DNA of 64,000 nucleotides, taken from positions 62,001 to 126,000 of the forward strand of contig DATHBD010000051.1 of the NCBI GenBank assembly GCA_035296325.1. The letters are read 5' to 3'. Every line of letters starts with the position of its first letter. Positions within the stretch are counted from its first letter, which is position 1. Below the pieces are notes generated by a model. It ran no database searches. It worked only from the letters and a program-made list of their open reading frames with translations, and was not told the DNA's origin. The DNA is from DATHBD01 sp035296325. GTDB lineage: Bacteria; Actinomycetota; Actinomycetes; Mycobacteriales; Micromonosporaceae. The position numbers and the translations under genes were made by a program. Below are positions 44,895 to 53,364 of this stretch, piece after piece.

Positions 44895-45878
44895 ATGCCA
44901 GCGGCACTGGAGATCGAAGGTCTCCGCAAGACCTACAAGACCTTGCGGAAGGGCCCCCGCCAGGCGCTCGACGGTTTCGACATGGTGGTCGAAGCCGGCG
45001 AGGTGCACGGCTTCCTCGGCCCCAACGGTTCGGGCAAGACCACGACGCTGCGGACGCTGCTCGGCCTCATCCGGCCCAACGGCGGCCGGATGCGGATCCT
45101 CGGCGAGGACGTGCCGGCAGCGCTGCCCAGCGTGGTGGGCTCGATCGGCGCCGTCGTGGAGAGCCCGAACTTCTTCCCGCACTTCTCCGCCCGGGACACG
45201 CTCTCGCTGCTCGCTGATGCCGGCAATCTGCACCAGCGCCGGGTGGACGAGGTGCTGGAACTCGTCGGGCTGCGCGACCGGGCAAAGGACCGGGTCAAGA
45301 CGTACTCGCTGGGCATGAAGCAACGGCTGGCGGTCGCGTCCGCGCTGCTCAAGGAGCCGCGGCTGCTGATCCTCGACGAACCGGCGAACGGGCTCGACCC
45401 CGGCGGCATCCGTGAGATGCGCGACCTGATGCGCTCACTCGCCGCCTCCGGGATGACCGTGGTGCTGTCCAGTCACATCCTCGGCGAGGTCCAGCAGATC
45501 TGCGACTCGGTCACGATCATCTCGCGGGGCCGACGCGTCGCGGCGGGAGCGGTCACCGATGTGCTGGCGCAGCACGACTCCGCCGCCGTCAAGGTGCGGA
45601 TGGAGACGGCCGACGAGCTGACCGCGGCCGCCGAAGCCCTGCACGGGGCCGGTGGGTCGGTCACCGTCCACGGCGACCACCTGGTGCTGAGCGGCGTCGG
45701 CCGGCCGGCCATGGTCACCCGGGTCCTCGCCGAGCGCGGCCTCTACGTCGCGGAACTGTCCCAGGTCGCCGTCGACCTGGAAAGCGTGTTCCTGGAGTTG
45801 ACCGGCACCGCGCCGGTCAGCGGCCACCATCGCCAGGTCGACCAGTCGGTGCGGCCTCCGGAAGGGGCAGGGGTATGA
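44895..45878 (+). CDS. ABC transporter ATP-binding protein
   Basis: A 327-residue ATPase with Walker A GPNGSGKTT, a signature variant YSLGMKQRL, Walker B RLLILDEPANGLDP and an H-loop in SSHILGEV. The YSLGMKQRL signature is typical of the DRA/multidrug-type exporters paired with ABC-2 permeases. The ATG at 44895 follows a G-rich stretch; the stop overlaps the permease gene (ATGA). Substrate unknown. Confidence 0.92.
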   Translation: MPAALEIEGLRKTYKTLRKGPRQALDGFDMVVEAGEVHGFLGPNGSGKTTTLRTLLGLIRPNGGRMRILGEDVPAALPSVVGSIGAVVESPNFFPHFSARDTLSLLADAGNLHQRRVDEVLELVGLRDRAKDRVKTYSLGMKQRLAVASALLKEPRLLILDEPANGLDPGGIREMRDLMRSLAASGMTVVLSSHILGEVQQICDSVTIISRGRRVAAGAVTDVLAQHDSAAVKVRMETADELTAAAEALHGAGGSVTVHGDHLVLSGVGRPAMVTRVLAERGLYVAELSQVAVDLESVFLELTGTAPVSGHHRQVDQSVRPPEGAGV

Positions 45879-46891
45879 GCCTGGTCCGCGCCGAGCGGCG
45901 CCGGCTGTTGAAGCGCCGATTCACCAGATACATGCTGCTGATCGGTGTCGGCGTGCTGGTCGCGGTCGCGGTCGGCATGTTCCTGACCAACCACAAGGTC
46001 TCCCCCGCCACGGTCGCCGCAGCGGAACGGGCAGCCGATGAGGAACTGGTGCGACAGCAGGAGTCCTTCAAGCAGTTCCAGGACGACTGCCGCAAGTCGA
46101 AGGAGTCGGGCAGCACCACGCCGAAGGACGCGTTCCCGCCGGACTGCGAGGACATCGCGGCGCCCAGCCGGGACCAGGTCCAGGCCGAGTGGTTCATGCC
46201 GGCGACATTCGACTTCCGCCGGGAGTTCGAGGCCACCATCGGGATTTTCTCCGGCATTCTCGCGCTGGTGGCCTTCGCGGTGGGCGCCTCCTTCGTGGGC
46301 GCCGAGTGGAGCAGCGGCGGCATGATGAACCTGCTGCTGTGGCGGCCCCGCCGCGTCCGCGTGTTCGCCACCAAGCTGGGCACCCTGCTCGCCACCCTGT
46401 TGGCGATCACGTTGCCCCTCGCCGCCGCATGGACCGCCGCGTTCTGGGCGATCGGCACGTTCCGCGGCACCACGGCGAAGATGACGACGGGCACGTGGGA
46501 GTCGTTCGCCCTCACCGGCGCACGAGGGCTGGCGTTGATCCTGGTGCTCGGCACGGCCGGGTTCGCGCTCGCCTCGCTCGGGCGGCACACCGCGATGGCG
46601 CTCGGCAGCGCGATCGGTATCGGGGTGGTCGGGCAGTACGGCCTCGGCATCGCGCTGATCCTGGCCCAGGTCCGGTACTTCGAGGCGTGGCTACTTCCCA
46701 CCTACGCCGCCGCCTGGCTCACCAAACGCGTCGAGCTCCAGGACTACCGGTCCTGTGAGCTTGTGCAGGGGCAGTGCACACCGGAAAGTATCGCCATCAC
46801 GTGGCAGCATGCCGGGCTGCTCTTCGGCGGAGGCACGCTGCTGCTGCTGCTGCTCGCCGCCTGGGCGATGCGCCGGCGCGATATCACCTGA
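45875..46891 (+). CDS. ABC-2 type permease
   Basis: A 338-residue membrane partner of the ATPase. A first segment near residues 18-38, a large external loop with two Cys (about 85-110), then five further segments, and a basic C-terminus (AWAMRRRDIT). Translationally coupled to the ATPase by a four-base overlap. Confidence 0.88.
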   Translation: MSLVRAERRRLLKRRFTRYMLLIGVGVLVAVAVGMFLTNHKVSPATVAAAERAADEELVRQQESFKQFQDDCRKSKESGSTTPKDAFPPDCEDIAAPSRDQVQAEWFMPATFDFRREFEATIGIFSGILALVAFAVGASFVGAEWSSGGMMNLLLWRPRRVRVFATKLGTLLATLLAITLPLAAAWTAAFWAIGTFRGTTAKMTTGTWESFALTGARGLALILVLGTAGFALASLGRHTAMALGSAIGIGVVGQYGLGIALILAQVRYFEAWLLPTYAAAWLTKRVELQDYRSCELVQGQCTPESIAITWQHAGLLFGGGTLLLLLLAAWAMRRRDIT

Positions 46892-46931
46892 CCCACGTCG
46901 CATACCAGATCGCGGGAGGCGCTGGCCGGTC

Positions 46932-46958
46932 GTCCACAACTCCGGCGTCGTCCACAAC
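46932..46958 (+). promoter_or_regulatory. Two DnaA-box-like GTCCACAAC motifs before yraN
   Basis: GTCCACAAC at 46932 and at 46950, 9 bases apart, with the second ending 51 bases before the yraN ATG. The core matches the Streptomyces DnaA-box consensus TTGTCCACA except for the first bases. The same pair with the same spacing lies ahead of comM. Confidence 0.5.
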
Positions 46959-47009
46959 CCGCTCCCGCCACGGTTGCCGGGGTGGGGCCGCGCCAGCATC
47001 CTTGCGCCC

Positions 47010-47369
47010 ATGACACGAGCCAAGGACGCGGTCGGCGCGTACGGCGAACGGGTCGCCGTGGCCCACCTCGTGGCTCAGGGCATGGAACTGCTCGAGCGCA
47101 ACTGGAGATCGACGACCGGTGAGATCGACATCGTGCTGCGCGACGGTGGATCGATCGTGTTCTGTGAGGTGAAGACCCGCCGGACGCTGCGGTTCGGCAC
47201 CCCGACGGAGGCGCTCGTGCCGGCCAAGGTGCGGCGACTGCGCCGCCTCGCGGCGGAGTACCTCGCTGACTCCGGGCGGCACGCCGCCGAGATCCGCTTC
47301 GATGTGGTGAGTGTGCTGCCGCAGCGCTCGGGTGCGGCCCGGGTCGAGCACCTGCGCGGCGCGTTCTAG
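47010..47369 (+). CDS. yraN: YraN/UPF0102 nuclease-fold protein
   Basis: A 119-residue protein with the UPF0102 pattern: GAYGERVAVAHLVAQG, then GEIDIVLRDGGSIVFCEVKTRR, whose D...E.K matches the restriction-endonuclease-like active site. In Streptomyces and Mycobacterium it is next to comM and dprA; here those lie about 11.7 kb away. No strong ribosome site precedes the ATG. Confidence 0.88.
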   Translation: MTRAKDAVGAYGERVAVAHLVAQGMELLERNWRSTTGEIDIVLRDGGSIVFCEVKTRRTLRFGTPTEALVPAKVRRLRRLAAEYLADSGRHAAEIRFDVVSVLPQRSGAARVEHLRGAF

Positions 47370-47483
47370 GCCGCCTTCGGCGCACGCGACCGCTTCCTCG
47401 CCGGCACCGGCGGTGACCCCGGCCGCTACGCTCTCCGCGAACCGCCCTTTCCGGACCGGGTCCGGGCGGGTTCCACTGTGGCC

Positions 47484-48491
47484 ATGCGATTGCTCGTCCT
47501 GGGCGGCACGGCCTGGCTCAGCCACACCGCCGCGGCCGCCGCCGCCGAGCGCGGCCACACCGTCACCTGCCTGGCCCGCGGCAGGTCGGGCGCGCCCCCG
47601 GCGGGCGTGCACCTCACGCCGGCTGACCGGGACGCCCCCGACGCCTATGCCGACGTCGCCGCCGAGGACTGGGACGTGGTGATCGACGTGGCCCGCCAGC
47701 CGGGGCAGGTGGCGCGTGCGGTCGCGGCGCTCGCCGGGCGCACCGGATCGTTCGTCTTCGTTTCCACCATCAACGTCTACGCCGACCATGCGACCCCGGG
47801 TGACGACGAGAGCGCCGCCCTGCTCCCGGCGCTCGACGGCGACGTCATGCACGACATGGCGACCTACGGGCCGGCGAAGGTCGCGTGCGAGCGGCACGTC
47901 CTCGACGCGTTCGGTCCGGACCGCTGCCTCATCGCCCGTGTCGGGCTGATCGGTGGGCCCGGCGACATCTTCGACCGCACCGGTTACTGGCCGCTGCGGT
48001 TCGCCCGAGCCGCCGCCGACGACGGCGCCGTCCTGGTGCCGGCCGTGCCCGGGTTGTCCACCCAGGTCATCGACGTGCGCGACCTGGCGACCTGGCTGGT
48101 CGAGGCCGGCGAGCGGGGCACCAGCGGGGTCTTCGACGCCGTCGGCGACCGGTTCCCGTTGGCGGAGCATCTGGCGATCGCCCGTCAGGTGGCCGGCCAC
48201 ACCGGGCCGGTCGTGGCGGCCGGGCAGGACTGGCTCCTCGCACACAACGTCGCGCCGTGGATGGGCGAACGATCGCTGCCATTGTGGTTGCCCGTGCCGG
48301 AGTACGCCGGACTCACCTCCCGCGACGGCAGCGCGGCGCGCTCCGCCGGGCTGATGCCCAGGGCGCTGTCCGAGACGCTGGCCGACACCCTGGCCTGGGA
48401 ACTGACCAGAGATTCCACGCAGCCTCGGGGCGCCGGCCTCACCTCCGACGATGAACGCCGGCTGCTCCGGGCGTTCGCGGACGGCAGCTGA
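47484..48491 (+). CDS. NAD-dependent epimerase/reductase family protein
   Basis: A 335-residue Rossmann-fold protein of the extended SDR kind. It begins MRLLVLGGTAWLSHT, where the usual Gly-rich loop has a Ser at the third Gly. YGPAKVACE provides the Tyr/Lys pair. A GTG at 47478 is possible. Typical of reductases that act on carbohydrate or isoflavone-like substrates; the substrate is unknown. Confidence 0.82.
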   Translation: MRLLVLGGTAWLSHTAAAAAAERGHTVTCLARGRSGAPPAGVHLTPADRDAPDAYADVAAEDWDVVIDVARQPGQVARAVAALAGRTGSFVFVSTINVYADHATPGDDESAALLPALDGDVMHDMATYGPAKVACERHVLDAFGPDRCLIARVGLIGGPGDIFDRTGYWPLRFARAAADDGAVLVPAVPGLSTQVIDVRDLATWLVEAGERGTSGVFDAVGDRFPLAEHLAIARQVAGHTGPVVAAGQDWLLAHNVAPWMGERSLPLWLPVPEYAGLTSRDGSAARSAGLMPRALSETLADTLAWELTRDSTQPRGAGLTSDDERRLLRAFADGS

Positions 48492-48708
48492 CCGCCCCAC
48501 CGATGACACGAAACCGGGATTCGCTGCCGCGCCCCGACGTTCACCATCGACGCAGCGACTGCCACATCGGCCAGTGCCACGAGGGGGACCGGATGTCATA
48601 CGACAACTGCGGCAGAGCTTGGTGGGGCCCGACCCGCTCGCGTCGGGCGGCTGATCCGCGCGGCCAACCCGCCGTTACGGATCGGGGAGGTTCGGGTACG
48701 GGGTCGCC

Positions 48709-49665
48709 ATGACGATGTACGGCATGCACGCCTCGCACGAGCAGATCCACCCACGCACGCTGCTCCAGGCGGTGATCCGGGCCGAGGAAGCGGGCTTCGA
48801 CGCCGCGATGTGCTCCGATCACTTCTCCCCCTGGAGCGCGCGGCAGGGTCAGTCCGGGTATGCCTGGTCGTGGCTGGGTTCGGCGCTGCAGGCCACCGAC
48901 CTCCCGTTCGGGGTGGTCAACGCACCCGGCCAGCGCTACCACCCCGCCATCATCGCCCAGGCGATCGGCACGCTCGCGGCCATGTACCCGGGCCGGTTCT
49001 GGGCGGCGCTCGGCACCGGCGAGGCGAGCAACGAGCACATCACCGGTGCACGGTGGCCACGCAAGGAGATCCGCTCGGCACGGCTGCGCGAGTGCGTGGA
49101 CGTCATCCGCGCCCTGCTGGCCGGCGAGGAGGTCAGCCACGACGGCCTGGTGACGGTGGACCGGGCGCGGGTGTGGAGCAGGCCCGAGGAGCCGCCACCG
49201 TTGTTCGGTGCCGCGGTCAGTGTGGAGACCGCGCGCTGGTGCGCGGAGTGGGCCGATGGCCTGATCACCGTCAATGCTCCGACTGAGCGCCTCCGGGAGA
49301 TGATCGACGCCTACCGGGGGGCGGGCGGGCGTGGTCCGCTGGCTCTGCAGGCGCACCTGAGCTGGGCGCCGGATCAGGCGGAGGCGGCCCGGATCGCGCA
49401 CGAGCAGTGGCGCAGCAACGTGTTCCCGCCCCCGGTGTGCTGGGACCTGGAAATGACGGACCACTTCGACGCGGTATCGGCGGGCGTGACCGACGAGCAG
49501 GTCGCCCAGGTGGTCAACGTCTCGGCGGATCTTGGCCGACACACCGAACTGCTGCAGTCCTATGCCGATCTGGGCTTCGACCAGATCTACCTGCACCACG
49601 TCGGGCAGGACCTCGATGGCTTCATCGACGCGTTCGGCGCCAAGGTGCTGCCCGACCTGCGGTGA
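48709..49665 (+). CDS. F420-dependent oxidoreductase, G6PD-like LLM family
   Basis: A 318-residue TIM-barrel protein of the F420-dependent glucose-6-phosphate dehydrogenase/LLM class: MCSDHFSPWSARQGQSGYAW and FWAALGTGEASNEHI match the F420 and substrate pocket segments. The 217 bases ahead (48492-48708) hold no supported gene. Its role may be reductive metabolism of a secondary product; substrate unknown. Confidence 0.85.
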   Translation: MTMYGMHASHEQIHPRTLLQAVIRAEEAGFDAAMCSDHFSPWSARQGQSGYAWSWLGSALQATDLPFGVVNAPGQRYHPAIIAQAIGTLAAMYPGRFWAALGTGEASNEHITGARWPRKEIRSARLRECVDVIRALLAGEEVSHDGLVTVDRARVWSRPEEPPPLFGAAVSVETARWCAEWADGLITVNAPTERLREMIDAYRGAGGRGPLALQAHLSWAPDQAEAARIAHEQWRSNVFPPPVCWDLEMTDHFDAVSAGVTDEQVAQVVNVSADLGRHTELLQSYADLGFDQIYLHHVGQDLDGFIDAFGAKVLPDLR

Positions 49666-49686
49666 GCAGCACCCGGTCCCGACCGC

Positions 49687-50166
49687 CTACGCGCAGATCT
49701 CGTCCAGACTGGCCATCGCACGGGTCATTGGGTTGTCGCCCGCCGAGTACAGCTTGTACAGGTCGTCCGGTCCCTTGACCTCGTCGATCCTCGCATCCAC
49801 CCCGGCGGCGTACTGGTTGAGCACCGACTGGAGGTTGGTGTCGCTCGCCTTGGCCGCCTCGGCACGCATCGCGGCGGACCATTCCTTGAAGGTGGCCCGG
49901 ATCTCGGTCAACAGGGCGGAACGGGTGGCGGCGTCAGCGGCATTGGCATCGACGGCCTTCTGGATCAGCGCGGTTACCTTCGCGCCGGACTGATCGTCCG
50001 CCTTCCGGACGGCGCTGCAGGCCTGCTGCAGGTTGGGGTCGGTCGAGGGCGTCACCGTGACAGCGGATGACTGCGCCGCCTCGTCCGGCGGGTCAGGCTT
50101 CTCCGTACAACCGGTCACGAGCAGCGCGATGCTGATCAGTACGGCTGCGGTTTTCGGCCCTCGCAT
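49687..50166 (-). CDS. Putative lipoprotein
   Basis: A 159-residue protein with a lipoprotein signal: hydrophobic ISIALLVTGC where the Cys is the acylation site. The mature part is helical and acidic, without a known motif. AGGGAG lies 5 bases before the ATG. Function unknown. Confidence 0.75.
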   Translation of the reverse strand: MRGPKTAAVLISIALLVTGCTEKPDPPDEAAQSSAVTVTPSTDPNLQQACSAVRKADDQSGAKVTALIQKAVDANAADAATRSALLTEIRATFKEWSAAMRAEAAKASDTNLQSVLNQYAAGVDARIDEVKGPDDLYKLYSAGDNPMTRAMASLDEICA

Positions 50167-50359
50167 GACGACTCCCTGCCTCGGTAGAGCAGTACAGGCC
50201 CGCATGCTAGCCCACCGTGCCCGGTTGACCCATCGAAGCGCGGCCGCACGTCCGCGCGGGCTGGCCGGGCCGCGCCTGCGCGGGTCCGGCCAGGATGCAA
50301 GCGCAGGAATTCCGGAAACGGTGGTCGCCTCTCACCGCGCGGGCGGCCGACCGTGCGGA

Positions 50360-50405
50360 TATGATTGCATCATCAAGTGCTTCCGCACGGATGGATGCAC
50401 GTGCA
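50360..50405 (+). promoter_or_regulatory. Promoter and palindrome before the DUF5753 regulator
   Basis: TATGAT (-10 box, 50360-50365) is followed 29 bases later by the palindrome TGCACGTGCA (50396-50405), which would lie in the 5' leader. The same layout precedes the DUF397 gene. Confidence 0.5.
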
Positions 50406-50421
50406 CGGCAGAGGGGAAGCG

Positions 50422-51315
50422 GTGGTCATCGGTCAGCAGGAGGATCCCTCGGGCAGCGGCCCGACGGTGCTCCGCATCCTGCTGGGCTCTCAGCTGCGCA
50501 AGCTCCGGGAGGCGCGTGGCCTTACCCGGGACGATGCCGGATGGGAGATTCGCTCGTCCGGCTCGAAGATCAGCCGGATGGAGCTTGGCCGGGTCAGCTT
50601 CAAGGAGCGTGACGTCGCCGATCTGCTGACGCTCTACGGCGTCGCCGACGAAGCGGAGCGCGCTGCGCTGTTGTCGTTGGCCCGGCAGGCGAACTCTCCG
50701 GCCTGGTGGAACCAGTTCGGAGACGTCCTGCCGACCTGGTTCCAGTCATACCTGGGCCTGGAGGCCGCGGCTTGCCTGATCCGGACGTTCGAGCTGCAGT
50801 TCGTCCCGGGCCTGCTGCAGACCCGCGACTACGCCCGCGCAGTCATCCGGCTCGGCCACGAGGCTGCATCGACCGAGGAGATCGACCGTCGGATCCAGGT
50901 CCGCCAGGCTCGCCAGCAGGTGCTGAACCGACCCAACCCTCCCCAGCTCTGGGCTGTGATCGACGAGGCTGTGCTGCGCCGGCCGGTCGGCGGGCCGGAG
51001 GTCATGCGGGGCCAGATCGAGGCGCTGATCGAGATGTCGAAGGCCCGCAACATCCGGCTCCAGATCATCCCGTTCGATACGGGCGGGCACGCCGCGGCCG
51101 GCGGTCCGTTCGCCATCCTGCGTTTCCCGGAGCCCGACCTTCCCGACGTGGTCTACGTCGAGCAACTGACCAGCGCGCTGTACCTGGACAAACGCGACGA
51201 CGTCGACCACTACGCCATCGCCATGGACCGCCTCTGCATCGAGGCCGAGCCACCGGCGAACACGGCGACGATCCTCGGCAAGATCCTGCACGAGGTCAGC
51301 CGACCGGTGGGATGA
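50422..51315 (+). CDS. XRE-family regulator with DUF5753
   Basis: A 297-residue protein with an N-terminal helix-turn-helix (LGSQLRKLREARGLTRDDAG through SSGSKISRMELGR) and a C-terminal DUF5753 domain (GLEAAACLIRTFE, FVPGLLQTRDYARAV, LQIIPFDTGGHAAAGGPFAI). Such proteins in streptomycetes and relatives sit next to DUF397 genes and often act as a pair. GAGGGG lies 5 bases before the GTG at 50422, which supports that start. It is convergent with the DUF397 gene. Confidence 0.9.
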   Translation: MVIGQQEDPSGSGPTVLRILLGSQLRKLREARGLTRDDAGWEIRSSGSKISRMELGRVSFKERDVADLLTLYGVADEAERAALLSLARQANSPAWWNQFGDVLPTWFQSYLGLEAAACLIRTFELQFVPGLLQTRDYARAVIRLGHEAASTEEIDRRIQVRQARQQVLNRPNPPQLWAVIDEAVLRRPVGGPEVMRGQIEALIEMSKARNIRLQIIPFDTGGHAAAGGPFAILRFPEPDLPDVVYVEQLTSALYLDKRDDVDHYAIAMDRLCIEAEPPANTATILGKILHEVSRPVG

Positions 51316-51373
51316 CCGCGGTCGCCGGTCCGGCGACCGCGCATCGGCGAGATGGCCAGCATCCCCGGCATGC

Positions 51374-51613
51374 TCAGCCGAGGAAATCGTCGAAGTCCCC
51401 GTCCCGCGCGCCCAACACGAACGCCTGAATCTCGGCTGTCGTGTAGATCAGCGCCGCTCCCTCTGGATCCCGCGAATTGCGTACGGCGATGCCGGCCCCG
51501 CCGGGCAGCGGTGCGAGTTCCACGCAGTTGCCGCTCGGATTGCTTCGCCGGCTCTTCCGCCAGGTCAGCGGCGGCAGCTCGGTCACGGACATGCCATTGA
51601 CGATGCGTTCCAT
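51374..51613 (-). CDS. DUF397 domain protein
   Basis: A 79-residue protein with the DUF397 core WRKSRRSNPSGNCVELA and AVRNSRDPEGAALIYT. GAGGGGAG lies 6 bases before the ATG. The family partners with XRE/DUF5753 regulators, here the convergent gene 58 bases away, with a shared palindrome in both promoters. Confidence 0.9.
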   Translation of the reverse strand: MERIVNGMSVTELPPLTWRKSRRSNPSGNCVELAPLPGGAGIAVRNSRDPEGAALIYTTAEIQAFVLGARDGDFDDFLG

Positions 51614-51697
51614 TGAGCACTCCCCTCGGTCGTAGCCATCAGACCACGGGCGGGGCCGGGCCTGCCGAGCCAGTGGCTGAGTTTCACCCATGTGCAA

Positions 51698-51745
51698 ATG
51701 CACGTGCATCCACACTTGCGTCCGCACTCTACGTTGCGCATGATA
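51698..51745 (-). promoter_or_regulatory. Promoter and palindrome before the DUF397 gene
   Basis: On the minus strand TATCAT (51745-51740) is followed 30 bases later by the 12-base palindrome ATGCACGTGCAT (51698-51709). The spacer shares AGTGC and CGCA blocks with the promoter of the DUF5753 regulator. On the plus strand TTGCGT and CATGAT, 17 bases apart, could drive the mini-ORF operon. Confidence 0.5.
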
Positions 51746-51825
51746 ACGCACGTACCAACGATGGCCGGTGACAGATCGCGGTGCGACCCGGCCGCAGCGA
51801 CTGTCCCGAGAGGAGGCGGCGACCG

Positions 51826-51945
51826 ATGTCGATTCGCAGCAGACGATGGCAGCCCGCCGACCTGCCGGCCGGGCCGGGCACGCGCCGCGGCACAACCACC
51901 AGACGGCCGGGTTCCAGCGGCGTTTGCGCCATCCCACAGCGATGA
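51826..51945 (+). CDS. Mini-ORF 1 (39 residues)
   Basis: Begins MSIRSRRWQPAD and is basic and Pro/Arg-rich. AGGAGG lies 9 bases before its ATG, the best ribosome site in the stretch. Its TGA overlaps the next ATG by four bases (ATGA). No domain recognised; it could be a leader that drives translation of the next ORF. Confidence 0.4.
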   Translation: MSIRSRRWQPADLPAGPGTRRGTTTRRPGSSGVCAIPQR

Positions 51946-52130
51946 GCGGGCTGGGTCTGGCGATCGCGTTGACAGCGGTGTGCAGCGTGCCGGTCGGCAT
52001 GGCGATCGGCTGGTTCCTGCGCCGGGCAAACACGTGGTGCCCCCGGTGTGGTGGTGTCCTGACCTGCCGCGGCTGCGGTCAGCGGCCGAACCGGGACCGG
52101 TTCCGCGCGAACCAGCGCTGGGAACTCTGA
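51942..52130 (+). CDS. Mini-ORF 2: membrane segment plus zinc-ribbon-like motif (62 residues)
   Basis: One membrane segment (LGLAIALTAVCSVPVGMAIG) followed by CPRCGGVLTCRGCG, a four-Cys knuckle. The ATG at 51942 is coupled to mini-ORF 1; longer in-frame starts (51768) have no ribosome site. Ends with TGATG into mini-ORF 3. Function unknown. Confidence 0.6.
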   Translation: MSGLGLAIALTAVCSVPVGMAIGWFLRRANTWCPRCGGVLTCRGCGQRPNRDRFRANQRWEL

Positions 52131-52183
52131 TGCCGAAGACGGCCGTGGACGCATCGACGCGGGCGCGATGGAGCGCGGCGTGA
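52130..52183 (+). CDS. Mini-ORF 3 (17 residues)
   Basis: MPKTAVDASTRARWSAA, joined to its neighbours by TGATG and GTGA overlaps. Real coding status is uncertain; it may only serve coupling. Confidence 0.3.
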   Translation: MPKTAVDASTRARWSAA

Positions 52184-52425
52184 CCGCGGCGAGTCAGCCG
52201 ATTCACGTGTTCTCAGAACCGGACTACCGCTACGGAGTCGGTCCGCTCATGATTCGAGTGGAGCGGATCGACTGGTCCCACCCCGTCCGTTACGACGATG
52301 AGCTGTGGTACCCAGTCGAAGGGGTCGAGGTGGATCGCACCGGCGCGGAGCGGGGTCGCCGGCATGCGCTTGTGCGGGGCCGGCGCCTACTACCGGCCAC
52401 AGCACGTGGACAACGACGGACGTGA
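52180..52425 (+). CDS. Mini-ORF 4: small conserved-looking protein (81 residues)
   Basis: VTAASQPIHVFSEPDYRYG, then RVERIDWSHPVRYDDELWYP and a basic tail. The GTG at 52180 overlaps mini-ORF 3; an ATG at 52168 is also in frame. The middle looks like a real folded domain. Not recognised. Confidence 0.6.
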   Translation: MTAASQPIHVFSEPDYRYGVGPLMIRVERIDWSHPVRYDDELWYPVEGVEVDRTGAERGRRHALVRGRRLLPATARGQRRT

Positions 52426-52459
52426 CGGCCCTGCCAGCGCTCGGCGGCGGCGCCTGCGC

Positions 52460-53293
52460 TCACGGTTTGCGGGCCACTCCGGCCCAGTAGTAGGCGGCCT
52501 GCGGATCCGCCGGTGGTTCGCCCTCGGGCCGCCACGCCATCACCGGCGTCAGCCCTGGCTCGATCAGTTCCCAATCGCCGAAGAACCGCTCCACGTCGGC
52601 GCGGGCGCGGGGGACGAGCGTCATCCGTCCCTGGTTGGCCGCGGCAACGGCGGCGGCCATCTCGGTCGGGTTGAAGTCCTGCGTCGGGTGCGAGATGGCC
52701 AGGTAGCTGCCCGAGGGCAGCGCATCCATCAGCACCCGAACGCTGCCCCACGGGTCTTCGTCGTCGTCCAGGAGCATGAGGATGGCGATCAGCGTCAACG
52801 CGACCGGCTGGGTCAGATCCAGCGTCCCGACCAGCGCAGGGTCGGAGAGGATCTTCTCTGGTTTGTTCAGGTCAGCATGGATGTACTCGCTGCGCCCTTC
52901 GTCGCTGCTCATCATGAGTGCCCGCGCGTGGACCAACACGATGGGATCGTTGTCCACATAGACCACCCGGGTCTCCGGCGCGATCTGCTGAGCCACCTCG
53001 TGGAGATTGGGCCGGGTCGGAATGCCCGTGCCGATGTCAAGGAACTGACGTACGCCCGCCGACTGCACCAGGTAGCGGGCCACCCGGTGAACGAACCTGC
53101 GGTTCTCCGCGGCCATCGTCCGGATCGTCGGAATCGCCGCCGCCAGCGCATCGCCGACGCTGCGGTCAACTGCGAAGTTGTCCTTGCCGCCCAACCAGTA
53201 GTCATAGATCCGCGCCGAGTGCGGCAGGTTCGTGTCGACCGTGGTTGACGCCGGTTCGGCCTGGTCATCGGACGCGTCTCTGGCCTGTCGCAC
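52460..53293 (-). CDS. SAM-dependent methyltransferase, PF04672 (DUF574) family
   Basis: A 277-residue protein with PHSARIYDYWLGGKDNF, the family hallmark, and FLDIGTGIPTRPNLHEVA as the SAM-binding strand and loop. VYVDNDPIVLVHARAL gives the acidic residue for ribose. GGAGG lies 5 bases before a GTG at 53293, preferred over the GTG at 53305. Substrate unknown; common in Micromonosporaceae and Streptomyces. Confidence 0.9.
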   Translation of the reverse strand: MRQARDASDDQAEPASTTVDTNLPHSARIYDYWLGGKDNFAVDRSVGDALAAAIPTIRTMAAENRRFVHRVARYLVQSAGVRQFLDIGTGIPTRPNLHEVAQQIAPETRVVYVDNDPIVLVHARALMMSSDEGRSEYIHADLNKPEKILSDPALVGTLDLTQPVALTLIAILMLLDDDEDPWGSVRVLMDALPSGSYLAISHPTQDFNPTEMAAAVAAANQGRMTLVPRARADVERFFGDWELIEPGLTPVMAWRPEGEPPADPQAAYYWAGVARKP

Positions 53294-53364
53294 GACATCC
53301 TCCACTCAGGAGATACTGGCGAACCCCGTCACTGCGCACAGCGTAGCGTCCAACGTGGGCACGT

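Noticed and set aside
48503..48712. Possible small gene before the F420 oxidoreductase
   Set aside because: No ribosome site, no recognisable domain and biased composition.
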